Shown: piece after piece, positions 1 to 8,094 of the stretch
How the letters are laid out: every line of letters starts with the position of its first letter
How positions within the stretch are numbered: position 1 is the first letter of the stretch
NCBI GenBank assembly: GCA_024236495.1
Contig: JACKKJ010000001.1
Span: 952,371 to 1,016,370, forward strand
DNA from: Paracoccaceae bacterium
GTDB lineage: Bacteria; Pseudomonadota; Alphaproteobacteria; Rhodobacterales; Rhodobacteraceae
Direction: 5' to 3'
DNA: 64,000 nucleotides
Made by a program: the position numbers and the translations under genes
Notes under the pieces: model-generated
Databases searched by the model: none
What the model was told of the DNA's origin: nothing
What the model saw: the letters and a program-made list of their open reading frames with translations, nothing else

Positions 1-232
1 TCATGCCCGTCAGGAGAGAGCCGATGCTTGCGCAGGGCTTGTCCTCAAGGGCGATCTTGGCGAGCCTGTTCTTGGCGACGCGGACGGACCCGCCTGCGGC
101 ACGCATGTCCGCGCGCAGGTCCTGCATCTGAGCAACCGTCATGCCTTCGTAGTGGGCAACCACCACGACGCCAGAGCTTTCGAAGATCTGGCCGAGTTCC
201 TCGACCACTTTCTCTTTCTGGGCTCTATCCAC
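1..232 (-). CDS. rplJ: 50S ribosomal protein L10 (5' part, cut by window edge)
   Basis: The first 77 codons of ribosomal protein L10, the base of the L7/L12 stalk that recruits translation factors. The reading frame starts with GTG, preceded by GGAG about 8 bases upstream, and shows the typical L10 N-terminus: a helix with QKEKVVEEL, then the strand VVVVAHYEGMTV, QMQDLRADMRAAG and VRVAKNRLAK. The gene runs off the left edge of the window; rplL and rpoB would be expected beyond it. It lies downstream of rplKA, but a methyltransferase gene and two intergenic stretches separate them, so it is probably transcribed from its own promoter and controlled through the leader described separately. Confidence 0.95.
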   Translation of the reverse strand, partial: MDRAQKEKVVEELGQIFESSGVVVVAHYEGMTVAQMQDLRADMRAAGGSVRVAKNRLAKIALEDKPCASIGSLLTGM

Positions 233-420
233 GGTTTCACTCCAAGTATGGGAGGGGGATACCCTCCGGCTCAATTCGCCGGGGCCGTTGGTCCCGACGT
301 CGGGGTCCAAGCGGGCTGAGCCGTGATCACCCAAGGGACGCGCGATCATGGACCCGCGCCCTAAGAAATCCGGTCTAATCCCGTCTCAGGCAGGAATTAT
401 GAGGTAGTCCTCACCCGCCA
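233..420 (-). promoter_or_regulatory. Candidate L10 leader (autoregulatory 5' UTR of rplJ)
   Basis: This lies in a 308-base stretch without a gene, directly upstream of rplJ. On the minus strand it holds CCTGCCTGAGACGG (complement of 381-394), which resembles the core CCTGCGTAGACGG of the E. coli L10 leader that binds the L10-(L7/L12)4 complex. Several GC-rich segments between it and the GTG start could pair. The assignment rests on position and this short match; I could not fold it. Bases 421-540 show nothing further that I can identify. Confidence 0.5.
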
Positions 421-540
421 TCTCGGACGAATCGATCACGTGCCGCCGCCAGGGCGCCACGCAGACCGCGGGCGTCAATAATGCTTTCAGGCCGGGAAGT
501 GAACACACAAAATGCAGGCTGTCACGAATTTTCGCAAACC

Positions 541-1449
541 TTACTGAATGGATCTCCTGCCGGGAAGGACCTTCCCGAACGAATATCGCCAGAACTGACG
601 GTGCACGGTCGCGCGGTTCCAGCGCGCCAGCGCGGCGCGGCCATCAGCCATGATCTCGTCCAGGTCCCGGGGCTGGCCGCGGCGGAAGACCATTCCGATG
701 TCGTAGGAATCCTCGACCACCGCAACGGCGAAGCCGTGCCTTGCCGCCATCAATTCCAGCGTCGGACGGGTAAAGCCGATCGTATGCGCCAGGTGAAGAC
801 AGCCAAAGCCCTTGGCAAGCGCGTTCTCCATGTTCGGAACCTCGATATAGACCAGCCCCTCCGGCCCCACGAAGGCCGCGAGCCGCGCGAAGGCTTCCAT
901 CGGATCGACCAGATGCTCGAACACATGAAACGATGTCGCTGCGTCATACGATCGCTGCGGCGTGTAGTCGGAATAACCGGCGCAGGTGACGTCTAGCCCC
1001 CTATCTTCCCGGGCATAGGTCGCATAACCCCGGCCCGGCTCGAAACCGGCGGCCTGATAGCCTTGCTCTGACAGGATCTCCAGGAATTCTCCAGACCCGC
1101 AACCGCAATCCAGAATCGCAGCGCCGGGGCTCAACAAGGGCCGTAGAATGCCAAGCCGCCGCTCCGCCTCCTTGCGGCGTTTCGCGATGTGATGTTCGGT
1201 GGGGGCAGCGCTCTGCCCTTGATAGTCCGCGCGATACTCTGTCGCATAATAATCCGACAAAGCTTCGGGCGTCGGCAGGGGAAACTGGCGGACAAGGCCG
1301 CATTGCCCGCATTTTACATGCGACAGGCGTTTGAACCGCCGATCAAGGTCGGCGAGACTTTCGGTGTCTTCGCTTCCACATAGCGGGCATGTCGTGCGCG
1401 AACGGGGCAAGCGATAGGGAACCATCGGCAACCAGTTCCAGATATCCAT
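541..1449 (-). CDS. Class I SAM-dependent methyltransferase with N-terminal zinc-ribbon motif
   Basis: A 302-residue protein. Residues around 20-55 contain two Cys pairs (CPLCG and, about 24 residues on, CGQCG), as in the zinc-binding N-termini of C-methyltransferases and related enzymes of sugar or secondary metabolism. A Rossmann methyltransferase domain follows, with motif I ILDCGCGSGEFLE and the later strand YDAATSFHVFEHLVDP typical of the Methyltransf_11/23 group. The ATG was chosen because GGAG/GAGG lies just upstream; the frame is open for 35 further codons but those look non-coding. The substrate is unknown; surface-polysaccharide sugar is possible. It sits between rplA and rplJ on their strand, which is unusual because those two are normally adjacent. 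Confidence 0.82.
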   Translation of the reverse strand: MDIWNWLPMVPYRLPRSRTTCPLCGSEDTESLADLDRRFKRLSHVKCGQCGLVRQFPLPTPEALSDYYATEYRADYQGQSAAPTEHHIAKRRKEAERRLGILRPLLSPGAAILDCGCGSGEFLEILSEQGYQAAGFEPGRGYATYAREDRGLDVTCAGYSDYTPQRSYDAATSFHVFEHLVDPMEAFARLAAFVGPEGLVYIEVPNMENALAKGFGCLHLAHTIGFTRPTLELMAARHGFAVAVVEDSYDIGMVFRRGQPRDLDEIMADGRAALARWNRATVHRQFWRYSFGKVLPGRRSIQ

Positions 1450-1832
1450 GATGTCCCTCACTCCGCGGCGCGATCTCAAAGAAAACGCGCTTTCGACAAA
1501 CGCGCCCATCAGTCTATTCTCAGGCATCGACCTTTGCCAATGCCTGAGCGTCAAGGGTTCCGTCTTTGGTTTCAGCCAGATTTGCGTGCGGGTCGCAATC
1601 CCGGGTCACGCCCACGGAATCTGGAGATTCCTTTCCCCCTCGCAGGTCTTCTCGATGGTCCCGGTATCGGCGGCCCACACCAGGACAGATACTCCACCAT
1701 CCCAGGGGCGTAACCGCACGTCCCGCAGCAGCCAGTGCTCTTGGGAAGGCCCCCTTCGGTCTTTGACCGAGAAACCGACCCCAGTCCCGGCCGCGCCGTA
1801 CGATCGCCGGAAGGAGCAGGAGCAGGAAAGGC

Positions 1833-1868
1833 AAAGCGGGGCGCGCGCGTTTCCGGCGACCCCGCTTT
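1833..1868 (-). terminator. Probable terminator/attenuator after rplA
   Basis: A perfect 9-base inverted repeat, AAAGCGGGG and CCCCGCTTT, separated by 18 bases lies about 20 bases past the rplA stop. On the minus strand it is followed by a weakly T-rich stretch (TTTGCCTTTCC). It would end or attenuate the secE-nusG-rplKA transcript. The rest of 1450-1887 holds nothing else I can identify beyond the expected promoter region of the methyltransferase. Confidence 0.55.
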
Positions 1869-1887
1869 ACCCTGTTCTAGACGCTGA

Positions 1888-2586
1888 TCAGCTCGCGGAA
1901 GCCGACGCGAGATCGACAGAAACGCCAGGCCCCATGGTCGAGGACAGCGACACCTTCTTGAGGTACGCGCCCTTCGCGCCCGAGGGTTTCGCCTTGGACA
2001 CCGCATCGACGAAGGCGCGGATGTTCTCGGCCAGCTTGGCTTCGTCGAACGACACCTTGCCGACGCCCGCGTGGATCACGCCGGCCTTTTCGACCTTGAA
2101 CTGGACCTCGCCGCCCTTCGCCGCTTCGACGGCCGCTTTCACGTCCATCGTCACGGTGCCGACCTTCGGGTTCGGCATCAGGTTGCGCGGGCCGAGGATC
2201 TTGCCCAGACGGCCGACCAGCGGCATCATGTCCGGCGTCGCAATGCAACGATCGAACTCGATCTTGCCCGACTGGATCGTTTCCATCAGGTCTTCGGCGC
2301 CGACGATGTCGGCCCCGGCTGCCTTGGCCTCGTCGGCCTTGGCGGCGCGGGCGAAGACCGCCACGCGGACCGTCTTGCCGGTGCCGTTCGGCAGGGTCAC
2401 GACGCCGCGGACCATCTGGTCGGCGTGACGCGGATCGACGCCGAGGTTCATGGCGATTTCCAGCGTCTCGTCGAACTTGGCCGACGCGGCGCCCTTGATC
2501 AGCTTGACGGCATCCTCGACCGTAAGGTTCGACTTGCCTTCGAAGGCGGCGCGGGCCGCCTGGCTGCGTTTACCGAGCTTGGCCAT
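1888..2586 (-). CDS. rplA: 50S ribosomal protein L1
   Basis: A full-length 232-residue L1, which forms the mobile stalk next to the ribosomal E site and represses its own operon by binding the leader mRNA. Recognisable features are the N-terminus MAKLGKRSQAAR, the segment GTGKTVRVAVFARA, and the conserved region MMPLVGRLGKILGPRNLMPN followed by KVGTVT. The start lies 3 bases after the rplK stop, so the two are translationally coupled, as in nearly all bacteria. The length is normal for the family. Confidence 0.98.
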   Translation of the reverse strand: MAKLGKRSQAARAAFEGKSNLTVEDAVKLIKGAASAKFDETLEIAMNLGVDPRHADQMVRGVVTLPNGTGKTVRVAVFARAAKADEAKAAGADIVGAEDLMETIQSGKIEFDRCIATPDMMPLVGRLGKILGPRNLMPNPKVGTVTMDVKAAVEAAKGGEVQFKVEKAGVIHAGVGKVSFDEAKLAENIRAFVDAVSKAKPSGAKGAYLKKVSLSSTMGPGVSVDLASASAS

Positions 2587-2589
2587 GGC

Positions 2590-3042
2590 TTACCCTTTCA
2601 CCTCGATACCGCAGGAACGGGCGGAGCCGAGGATGATCTGCATCGCGGCTTCGACGTCGTTTGCGGAAAGGTCCTTCATCTTGGCTTCGGCGATCTGGCG
2701 CACCTGCGCGACCGTCACGGTGCCCGCGACTTCCCGGCCCGGCTTCATCGAGCCTTTCGGGCGGTTGCGCTTGCCGACCGGCTTCAGACCGGCCGCCTTC
2801 TTGAGGTAGTACGACGCGGGCGCCGTCTTCGTCTCGAAGGTGAAGGACTTGTCGGCGTAGTAGGTGATGATGACCGGAACGGGCGAACCGGGCTCCATCT
2901 CCTGGGTCTTCGCGTTGAAGGCCTTGCAGAATTCCATGATGTTGATCCCGCGCTGACCCAGCGCCGGACCCACGGGGGGCGAGGGGTTGGCCTGCCCCGC
3001 CTTGATTTGCAGCTTGAGGCTGCCCATTACCTTCTTGGCCAT
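2590..3042 (-). CDS. rplK: 50S ribosomal protein L11
   Basis: L11 of the GTPase-associated centre, 150 residues, a little longer than the 141-142 typical of enterics. It has the N-terminal domain with the KLQIKAGQANPSPPVGPALG loop that contacts thiostrepton-site rRNA, and a C-terminal RNA-binding domain ending in GSARSCGIEVKG. A strong ribosome-binding site (AAAAAGGAGCAGG) precedes the ATG. The gene is followed 3 bases on by rplA and preceded by nusG with a 95-base spacer that carries a hairpin. Confidence 0.98.
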   Translation of the reverse strand: MAKKVMGSLKLQIKAGQANPSPPVGPALGQRGINIMEFCKAFNAKTQEMEPGSPVPVIITYYADKSFTFETKTAPASYYLKKAAGLKPVGKRNRPKGSMKPGREVAGTVTVAQVRQIAEAKMKDLSANDVEAAMQIILGSARSCGIEVKG

Positions 3043-3067
3043 CTGGCCTGCTCCTTTTTCACATACG

Positions 3068-3088
3068 CTTTCCGAACCATTCGGAAAG
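3068..3088 (-). promoter_or_regulatory. Hairpin in the rplK leader
   Basis: A perfect 9-base-pair inverted repeat (CTTTCCGAA / TTCGGAAAG) with a 3-base loop sits between nusG and rplK, just upstream of the rplK ribosome-binding site. No T-run follows, so it is not a classic terminator. In other bacteria this leader carries the L1 repressor site; whether this hairpin is part of such a site cannot be decided by eye. Confidence 0.4.
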
Positions 3089-3137
3089 GCTGCTTAGTGG
3101 TCCGGCCCCGGAAACCGGGCACCTCCCACGGTTCACA

Positions 3138-3671
3138 TCAGGCGACTTTCTGCACCTGGGTGAATTCCAGTTCGACCGGCGTCGGCCGGCCGAAGATCGA
3201 CACCGTCACCTTCAGACGGCTCGCATGTTCGTCCACTTCCTCGACCATGCCCGAGAAGCCGTCGAACGGCCCGTCGGTCACCTTCACCTGCTCTCCGATC
3301 TCGAAGCGGATCAGGTTGCGCGGCGATTCCTGGCCTTCCTCGGCACGCTTGAGAATGCCGTTGACCTCGCCGTCGCGCATCGGCATCGGCTTGCCCTGCG
3401 GGCCAAGGAACCCCGTCACGCGGTTGATCGATGTGATCAGGTGGTAGCCGCGGTCGGTCATGTCCATGTGGACCAGCACATAGCCCGGCATGAAGCGGCG
3501 TTCCGACGTTACCTTCTTGCCGCGACGGATCTCGATGACCTCCTCGGTCGGCACGAGGACCTCGTCGATCTCGTCCTCGAGGCCCTTTTCGGCAACGGCG
3601 TGCCTGATCTGCTCGGCGACCTTCTTCTCGAAGTTCGAGAGAACGCTCACCGAATACCACCGCTTCGCCAT
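3138..3671 (-). CDS. nusG: Transcription termination/antitermination factor NusG
   Basis: A 177-residue NusG, the elongation factor that binds the RNA polymerase clamp and couples to Rho or to ribosomal S10. The N-terminal NGN domain is visible from AKRWYSVSVLSNFEKKVAE through RFMPGYVLVHMDM, with NRVTGFLG following. The C-terminal KOW domain contains VKVTDGPFDGFSGMVEEV. The ATG with MAKRWYS was chosen over an upstream in-frame ATG (7 codons earlier) because it matches the family start and has GAGG just upstream. It follows secE in the standard order. Confidence 0.97.
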   Translation of the reverse strand: MAKRWYSVSVLSNFEKKVAEQIRHAVAEKGLEDEIDEVLVPTEEVIEIRRGKKVTSERRFMPGYVLVHMDMTDRGYHLITSINRVTGFLGPQGKPMPMRDGEVNGILKRAEEGQESPRNLIRFEIGEQVKVTDGPFDGFSGMVEEVDEHASRLKVTVSIFGRPTPVELEFTQVQKVA

Positions 3672-3851
3672 CTGCCTCAGACCTCGCTTCACCGGTGAAG
3701 CCTCACCGGAAATTCCATGATTTCAGCGGGTTTCCCCACCATTCTCCGAACAGAAAGCAGCGCGCATACCGAATCGATGCACGCCGGTGTCGGGAAAGTG
3801 CGCCCCAACTACAGGCGAAAGATCATTATTTCAAGGCCGAATGGCCCGCCC

Positions 3852-4040
3852 TCAAACCCCGAGGACCGCGCCCAGGCCAAGCTGGATGATCTTGTCGACA
3901 AGGAAGAAGAACGTGGCCGTCAGGGCCGCCATGACGAAGACCATGACCGTGGTCAGCATCACCTCGCGGCGGTTCGGCCAATGGACCTTGCCCACTTCCG
4001 AGCGGACCTGCTGGATGAACTGGACGGGGTTGGTGGCCAT
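3852..4040 (-). CDS. secE: Preprotein translocase subunit SecE
   Basis: A 62-residue SecE with a single transmembrane helix, the short form typical of most bacteria. The amphipathic N-terminal helix has the conserved EVGKVHWPNRREV segment and is followed by the membrane span TVMVFVMAALTATFFFLVDK. It clamps the SecY channel in the inner membrane. It stands upstream of nusG; tRNA-Trp, usually its direct neighbour, is about 1.1 kb away because an opposite-strand gene lies in between. Confidence 0.96.
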   Translation of the reverse strand: MATNPVQFIQQVRSEVGKVHWPNRREVMLTTVMVFVMAALTATFFFLVDKIIQLGLGAVLGV

Positions 4041-4269
4041 GTCTGCCTCGCCTTGCCTTGCGCTACCCGCGCCAGATACGCCGCATGGCCAGCGAATTCA
4101 AGCCCGCCACGAAGGGGCAGCGTTTCGTCGGCAAAACGTATGGCAAGCGTCGGCACGGCATGGGGCGCCCCGGCGCCGGCCCTGCCATCGACCGCCGCCC
4201 GCGCCATCCGGGCTTGCGCGAGCCCGTCTTCGATGGTCCAAGAGAAGCGGCGCTGAGACGGAGAAGCTG

Positions 4270-5103
4270 ATGACCCGCGACATTTCCGAATTTTCGGGCA
4301 CGCCCTGGCGCGACATCGCGGACCAGATCCCGCAGCGCGCACGGGCGGTGCCGACGATGCTCAAGGCCGAGGAACAGGCGCTTTACTTCTGGATCGCGCG
4401 CGACTGGGCGAAAGGCGCGGGGGCCATCGTCGATCTTGGCTGTTTCGCGGGCGGATCGACGGCCCGACTGGCCGCGGGCGCGGAAGCGGCCGGCTACGCC
4501 GCCGAGATCCATGCCTACGACCGCTTTTCGGCGAACGAGAAAACCAAGGAGAACACCCTTTACCCGCAAGGGGTCGCCCCGTTCGAGGGCGAGGACATCC
4601 GCCCCCTGGCGGAACGTCTGCTGGCGCCCTGGGCGGACATGATCGCGCTGTATCCCGGCGACCTTCTGCAAAGCCGCTGGCACGGCGGCCCGATCGAGGT
4701 TCTGGCCGTCGATGCAGCCAAGAGCGCCCGCGCCGCCGACCGGATCGCCGACCGGTTCTTTCCCGCCCTCATTCCGGCCGGGGCGCTGATCGTCCAGCAG
4801 GATTTCCTGCACCGGCGACAGCCCTGGCTGATCGCCCAGATGCATCTTCTGGCAGGGGCCGCCGTCCCGGTCGCATTCTGCGCCCATGACTGCGTCGCTT
4901 TCCTCGTGACCGAACAGATCGACCGGGACCGGCTGGCGGCGGCGCGGGTCGAACATCTGGACGACGACGCGCTGATCGGGATCTTGACAGAGGCTGCGGA
5001 AAGCCCCGCGCTTGCGCCGGTGGCGGACCGGATCGCGGGGGCGATCCATGCGGTTCGCGCCAATCCGGGCGAACGCCGCGCCTGGGCCTTCGGCCGCGCC
5101 TAG
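4270..5103 (+). CDS. Class I SAM methyltransferase-like protein
   Basis: A 277-residue cytosolic protein with a Rossmann-type motif I (AIVDLGCFAGGSTARLA, about residues 55-72), then IHAYDRFSANEK in the position of the acidic SAM-ribose contact and a later VLAVDAAKS strand. This resembles the Methyltransf_24/TylF-like group often found with glycan or secondary-metabolite genes. GGAGA precedes the ATG by 6 bases; the longer open frame upstream overlaps secE antisense and was not used. It is transcribed against its neighbours and separates tRNA-Trp from secE. The substrate is unknown and catalytic activity is not certain. Confidence 0.75.
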   Translation: MTRDISEFSGTPWRDIADQIPQRARAVPTMLKAEEQALYFWIARDWAKGAGAIVDLGCFAGGSTARLAAGAEAAGYAAEIHAYDRFSANEKTKENTLYPQGVAPFEGEDIRPLAERLLAPWADMIALYPGDLLQSRWHGGPIEVLAVDAAKSARAADRIADRFFPALIPAGALIVQQDFLHRRQPWLIAQMHLLAGAAVPVAFCAHDCVAFLVTEQIDRDRLAAARVEHLDDDALIGILTEAAESPALAPVADRIAGAIHAVRANPGERRAWAFGRA

Positions 5104-5162
5104 CCGCAACCCTGAAAGGGCGCGCCGGGCGGGGCCGGGCGGGATTGTGCTGGAGGAAGGCC

Positions 5163-5238
5163 TGGCAGGGGCAGCAGGACTCGAACCCGCGACCCTCGGT
5201 TTTGGAGACCGATGCTCTACCAACTGAGCTATACCCCT
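5163..5238 (-). tRNA. tRNA-Trp (CCA anticodon)
   Basis: Read on the minus strand, the cloverleaf is complete: acceptor AGGGGTA pairs with TGCCCCT, the D arm is GCTCAGTTGGTAGAGC, the anticodon stem TCGGT/ACCGA encloses the loop CTCCAAA with anticodon CCA, and the T arm is GCGGGTTCGAGTCCTGC. The 3' CCA is encoded, after discriminator G. A tRNA-Trp between tuf and secE is the usual bacterial arrangement. Confidence 0.97.
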
Positions 5239-5275
5239 AGGCCTGCGCGGTGGGTATTCGAGCGGCGCGGTGAAA

Positions 5276-5944
5276 TCAAGGGGTGTTTTTGGTTTGCGGC
5301 CGCCTTGCCGCCAAAGCCTCGATGTCGCCCGCCTCGATCCAAGGCAAGGCGGCCAGAATCCGGTCCATCGGCCAGTCCCACCAGGCGATTTCCAGCAGGC
5401 GGGCGACCTGGTCGGGGCCGAACCGCATCCTGACCACGCGCGCGGGATTGCCGGCCACGACCGCATAAGGCGGCACGTCGCGGGTCACGACGGCCTCGGC
5501 GCCGATGATGGCCCCGGCACCGACCGTGACCCCGGCCATCACCCGCGCGCCATGGCCTATCCAGACATCGGGGCCGATCACCGTATCGCCCCGCGCCGCG
5601 CATTCGCCGCGATAGTGTTGCATCTGCGCGGGGTCGAAGATGCGGAAGGGAAAAGCGGACACCCCGCCCATCGGATGATAGGCCGAAGCGGTGATGAACC
5701 GGACCCCCGCGGCGATCTGCGCGAAACGTCCGATCGCCAGCCTTTCGGGCGCGCCGGGATAGAGATAGGGCGCAAGGCAGGCCGCCCAGTCCTCGACCTC
5801 CTCGAAGGCCGATGCATAGGCATAGTCGCCGACCTCGATGTTCGGATGGTCGATCGCGGCCTTCAGAAACACCGTCAGGCGATGGGGACTGCCGTCGGGC
5901 AGGGTGACGGGATGGCGCCGAAGGGGGTCGGGGAAACGTTGCAT
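5276..5944 (-). CDS. CatB-related O-acetyltransferase (left-handed beta-helix family)
   Basis: A 222-residue hexapeptide-repeat acyltransferase of the xenobiotic/virginiamycin acetyltransferase (CatB/VatD) group, which moves acetyl from acetyl-CoA to a hydroxyl. The family histidine and loop appear in ITASAYHPMGG, followed by hexapeptide turns such as TVIGPDVWIGHGARVMAGVTV and VTRDVPPYAVVAGNPARVVRMRF. The C-terminus has the usual helical tail with IAWWDWP. True chloramphenicol resistance cannot be inferred; chromosomal members often modify sugars. It sits between tuf and tRNA-Trp on the same strand, an unusual place, and a second family member lies near 45.5 kb. Confidence 0.85.
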   Translation of the reverse strand: MQRFPDPLRRHPVTLPDGSPHRLTVFLKAAIDHPNIEVGDYAYASAFEEVEDWAACLAPYLYPGAPERLAIGRFAQIAAGVRFITASAYHPMGGVSAFPFRIFDPAQMQHYRGECAARGDTVIGPDVWIGHGARVMAGVTVGAGAIIGAEAVVTRDVPPYAVVAGNPARVVRMRFGPDQVARLLEIAWWDWPMDRILAALPWIEAGDIEALAARRPQTKNTP

Positions 5945-6051
5945 GGCAAGACCTTTCTGAATGCGTTTCGGGCGATTTCAGCGTCGGGTCTTGTCCATCA
6001 CGTCCTCCGTCGGTTTCCGGGTTTTTGGACCGGCGAGAGCCAGAGGTCAAG

Positions 6052-6076
6052 AAAAAGGCCGCCCCGAAGGGCGGCC
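6052..6076 (-). terminator. Intrinsic terminator of tuf
   Basis: On the minus strand, GGCCGCCC - TTCG - GGGCGGCC is followed directly by TTTTTC, about 25 bases past the tuf stop. The UUCG tetraloop, 8 perfect base pairs and the U-tract make this a textbook rho-independent terminator. Confidence 0.9.
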
Positions 6077-6101
6077 CGGCCTGCTTCGAACCCGGTCTCG
6101 A

Positions 6102-7277
<1,176 letters not shown>

Positions 7278-7367
7278 GTCCGAGGCGCCTCATGGGTTGG
7301 GGGGCCCGGAGGGGGCCCGTTTTTCGTTCGCGCGCTGCGTATCGGCAAGGGCGGAAAAAATCAAGCG

Positions 7368-7985
7368 TCAGTTCGTTGTCGCGGCTGCCGTTTCGGCGGT
7401 TTCGGCACCCCCCTGATCCTCTCGCGGAAGAAGCGCGCGGGCGGCGGCGGCCTCGGGCGAGAACCAGGCCTTGTTCTGGGCCAGCCATTCCTCGATCTTG
7501 AGGGCCGCGTTGGATGCAAGGCGCTGCATCTGCTCCTCCTTGCTGGAGGTCAGGCCGGAGCCGATGAAGGTGTCACCGGACGCCTTTTCGAACACCGTGA
7601 ACTGACGCGGCTCGGCGTTCACGCGGCGGCCGGCAGTGTCGTCCCAGACATTGACCGTGATCGCCAGGACCGACTTCGGCGACAGCACGATCGGGATGCC
7701 GGGGACCGCCAGCGCATAGGCATCGACGCCGATGCCGATGTGATAAAGCTTTTCGCCCGTCTGCCGGTCGAAGCGGTCCGCGACTTCCTTCTTGATCGCC
7801 GCCTCCCATTCCTCGGGGGTGGCCTGGCGCGACGGCCCGACCGGCTTGGCGTTCTTGGCGATGACGATGTTGTAGCCAAGCGCGAAGTCGCCCAGCTGGG
7901 TCACGGGCCGCTGGTCGGCGGGCGTGCAGGCGGCGATGAGGGCGAAGGCGAAACAGAAGGCGGCTGCTCGGGTCAGAAAGGTCAT
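7368..7985 (-). CDS. Putative lipoprotein of unknown function
   Basis: A 205-residue envelope protein. The first 20 residues form a lipoprotein signal (MTFLTR, hydrophobic stretch, then LIAAC with the acylated cysteine at position 20). The body has no domain I recognise for certain; it contains a GYNIVIAKNAKP strand, the region LYHIGIGVDAYALAVPGIP and a putative beta segment around VLAITVNVWDD. The start was chosen for GAGG upstream and the lipobox. It is divergent from the P450 gene, with about 110 bases shared as promoter region. Confidence 0.75.
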   Translation of the reverse strand: MTFLTRAAAFCFAFALIAACTPADQRPVTQLGDFALGYNIVIAKNAKPVGPSRQATPEEWEAAIKKEVADRFDRQTGEKLYHIGIGVDAYALAVPGIPIVLSPKSVLAITVNVWDDTAGRRVNAEPRQFTVFEKASGDTFIGSGLTSSKEEQMQRLASNAALKIEEWLAQNKAWFSPEAAAARALLPREDQGGAETAETAAATTN

Positions 7986-8094
7986 GGCATCCTCGGCTCG
8001 GGCTCGCCCAAGGCTTAGCGGCTTCCGGGCCGGGCTGCAATCTCTGCGGCTTGGCAAGCCCGCGCGCCGGCGTATGATCGGGGCGGAGGTTTTC

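Noticed and set aside
1448..2428. Plus-strand open frame of 326 codons opposite rplA
   Set aside because: It overlaps rplA antisense and the conserved gene decides the strand; its translation shows no recognisable protein pattern.
5276..5944. Chloramphenicol acetyltransferase as an antibiotic-resistance gene
   Set aside because: The protein belongs to the CatB fold family, but chromosomal members often act on other substrates and nothing here supports drug resistance.
7302..7324. GGGCCC...GGGCCC followed by TTTTT on the plus strand, before tuf
   Set aside because: Looks like a rho-independent terminator for the plus strand, but no plus-strand gene ends here; it is within the tuf leader, where the T-run is on the wrong strand.
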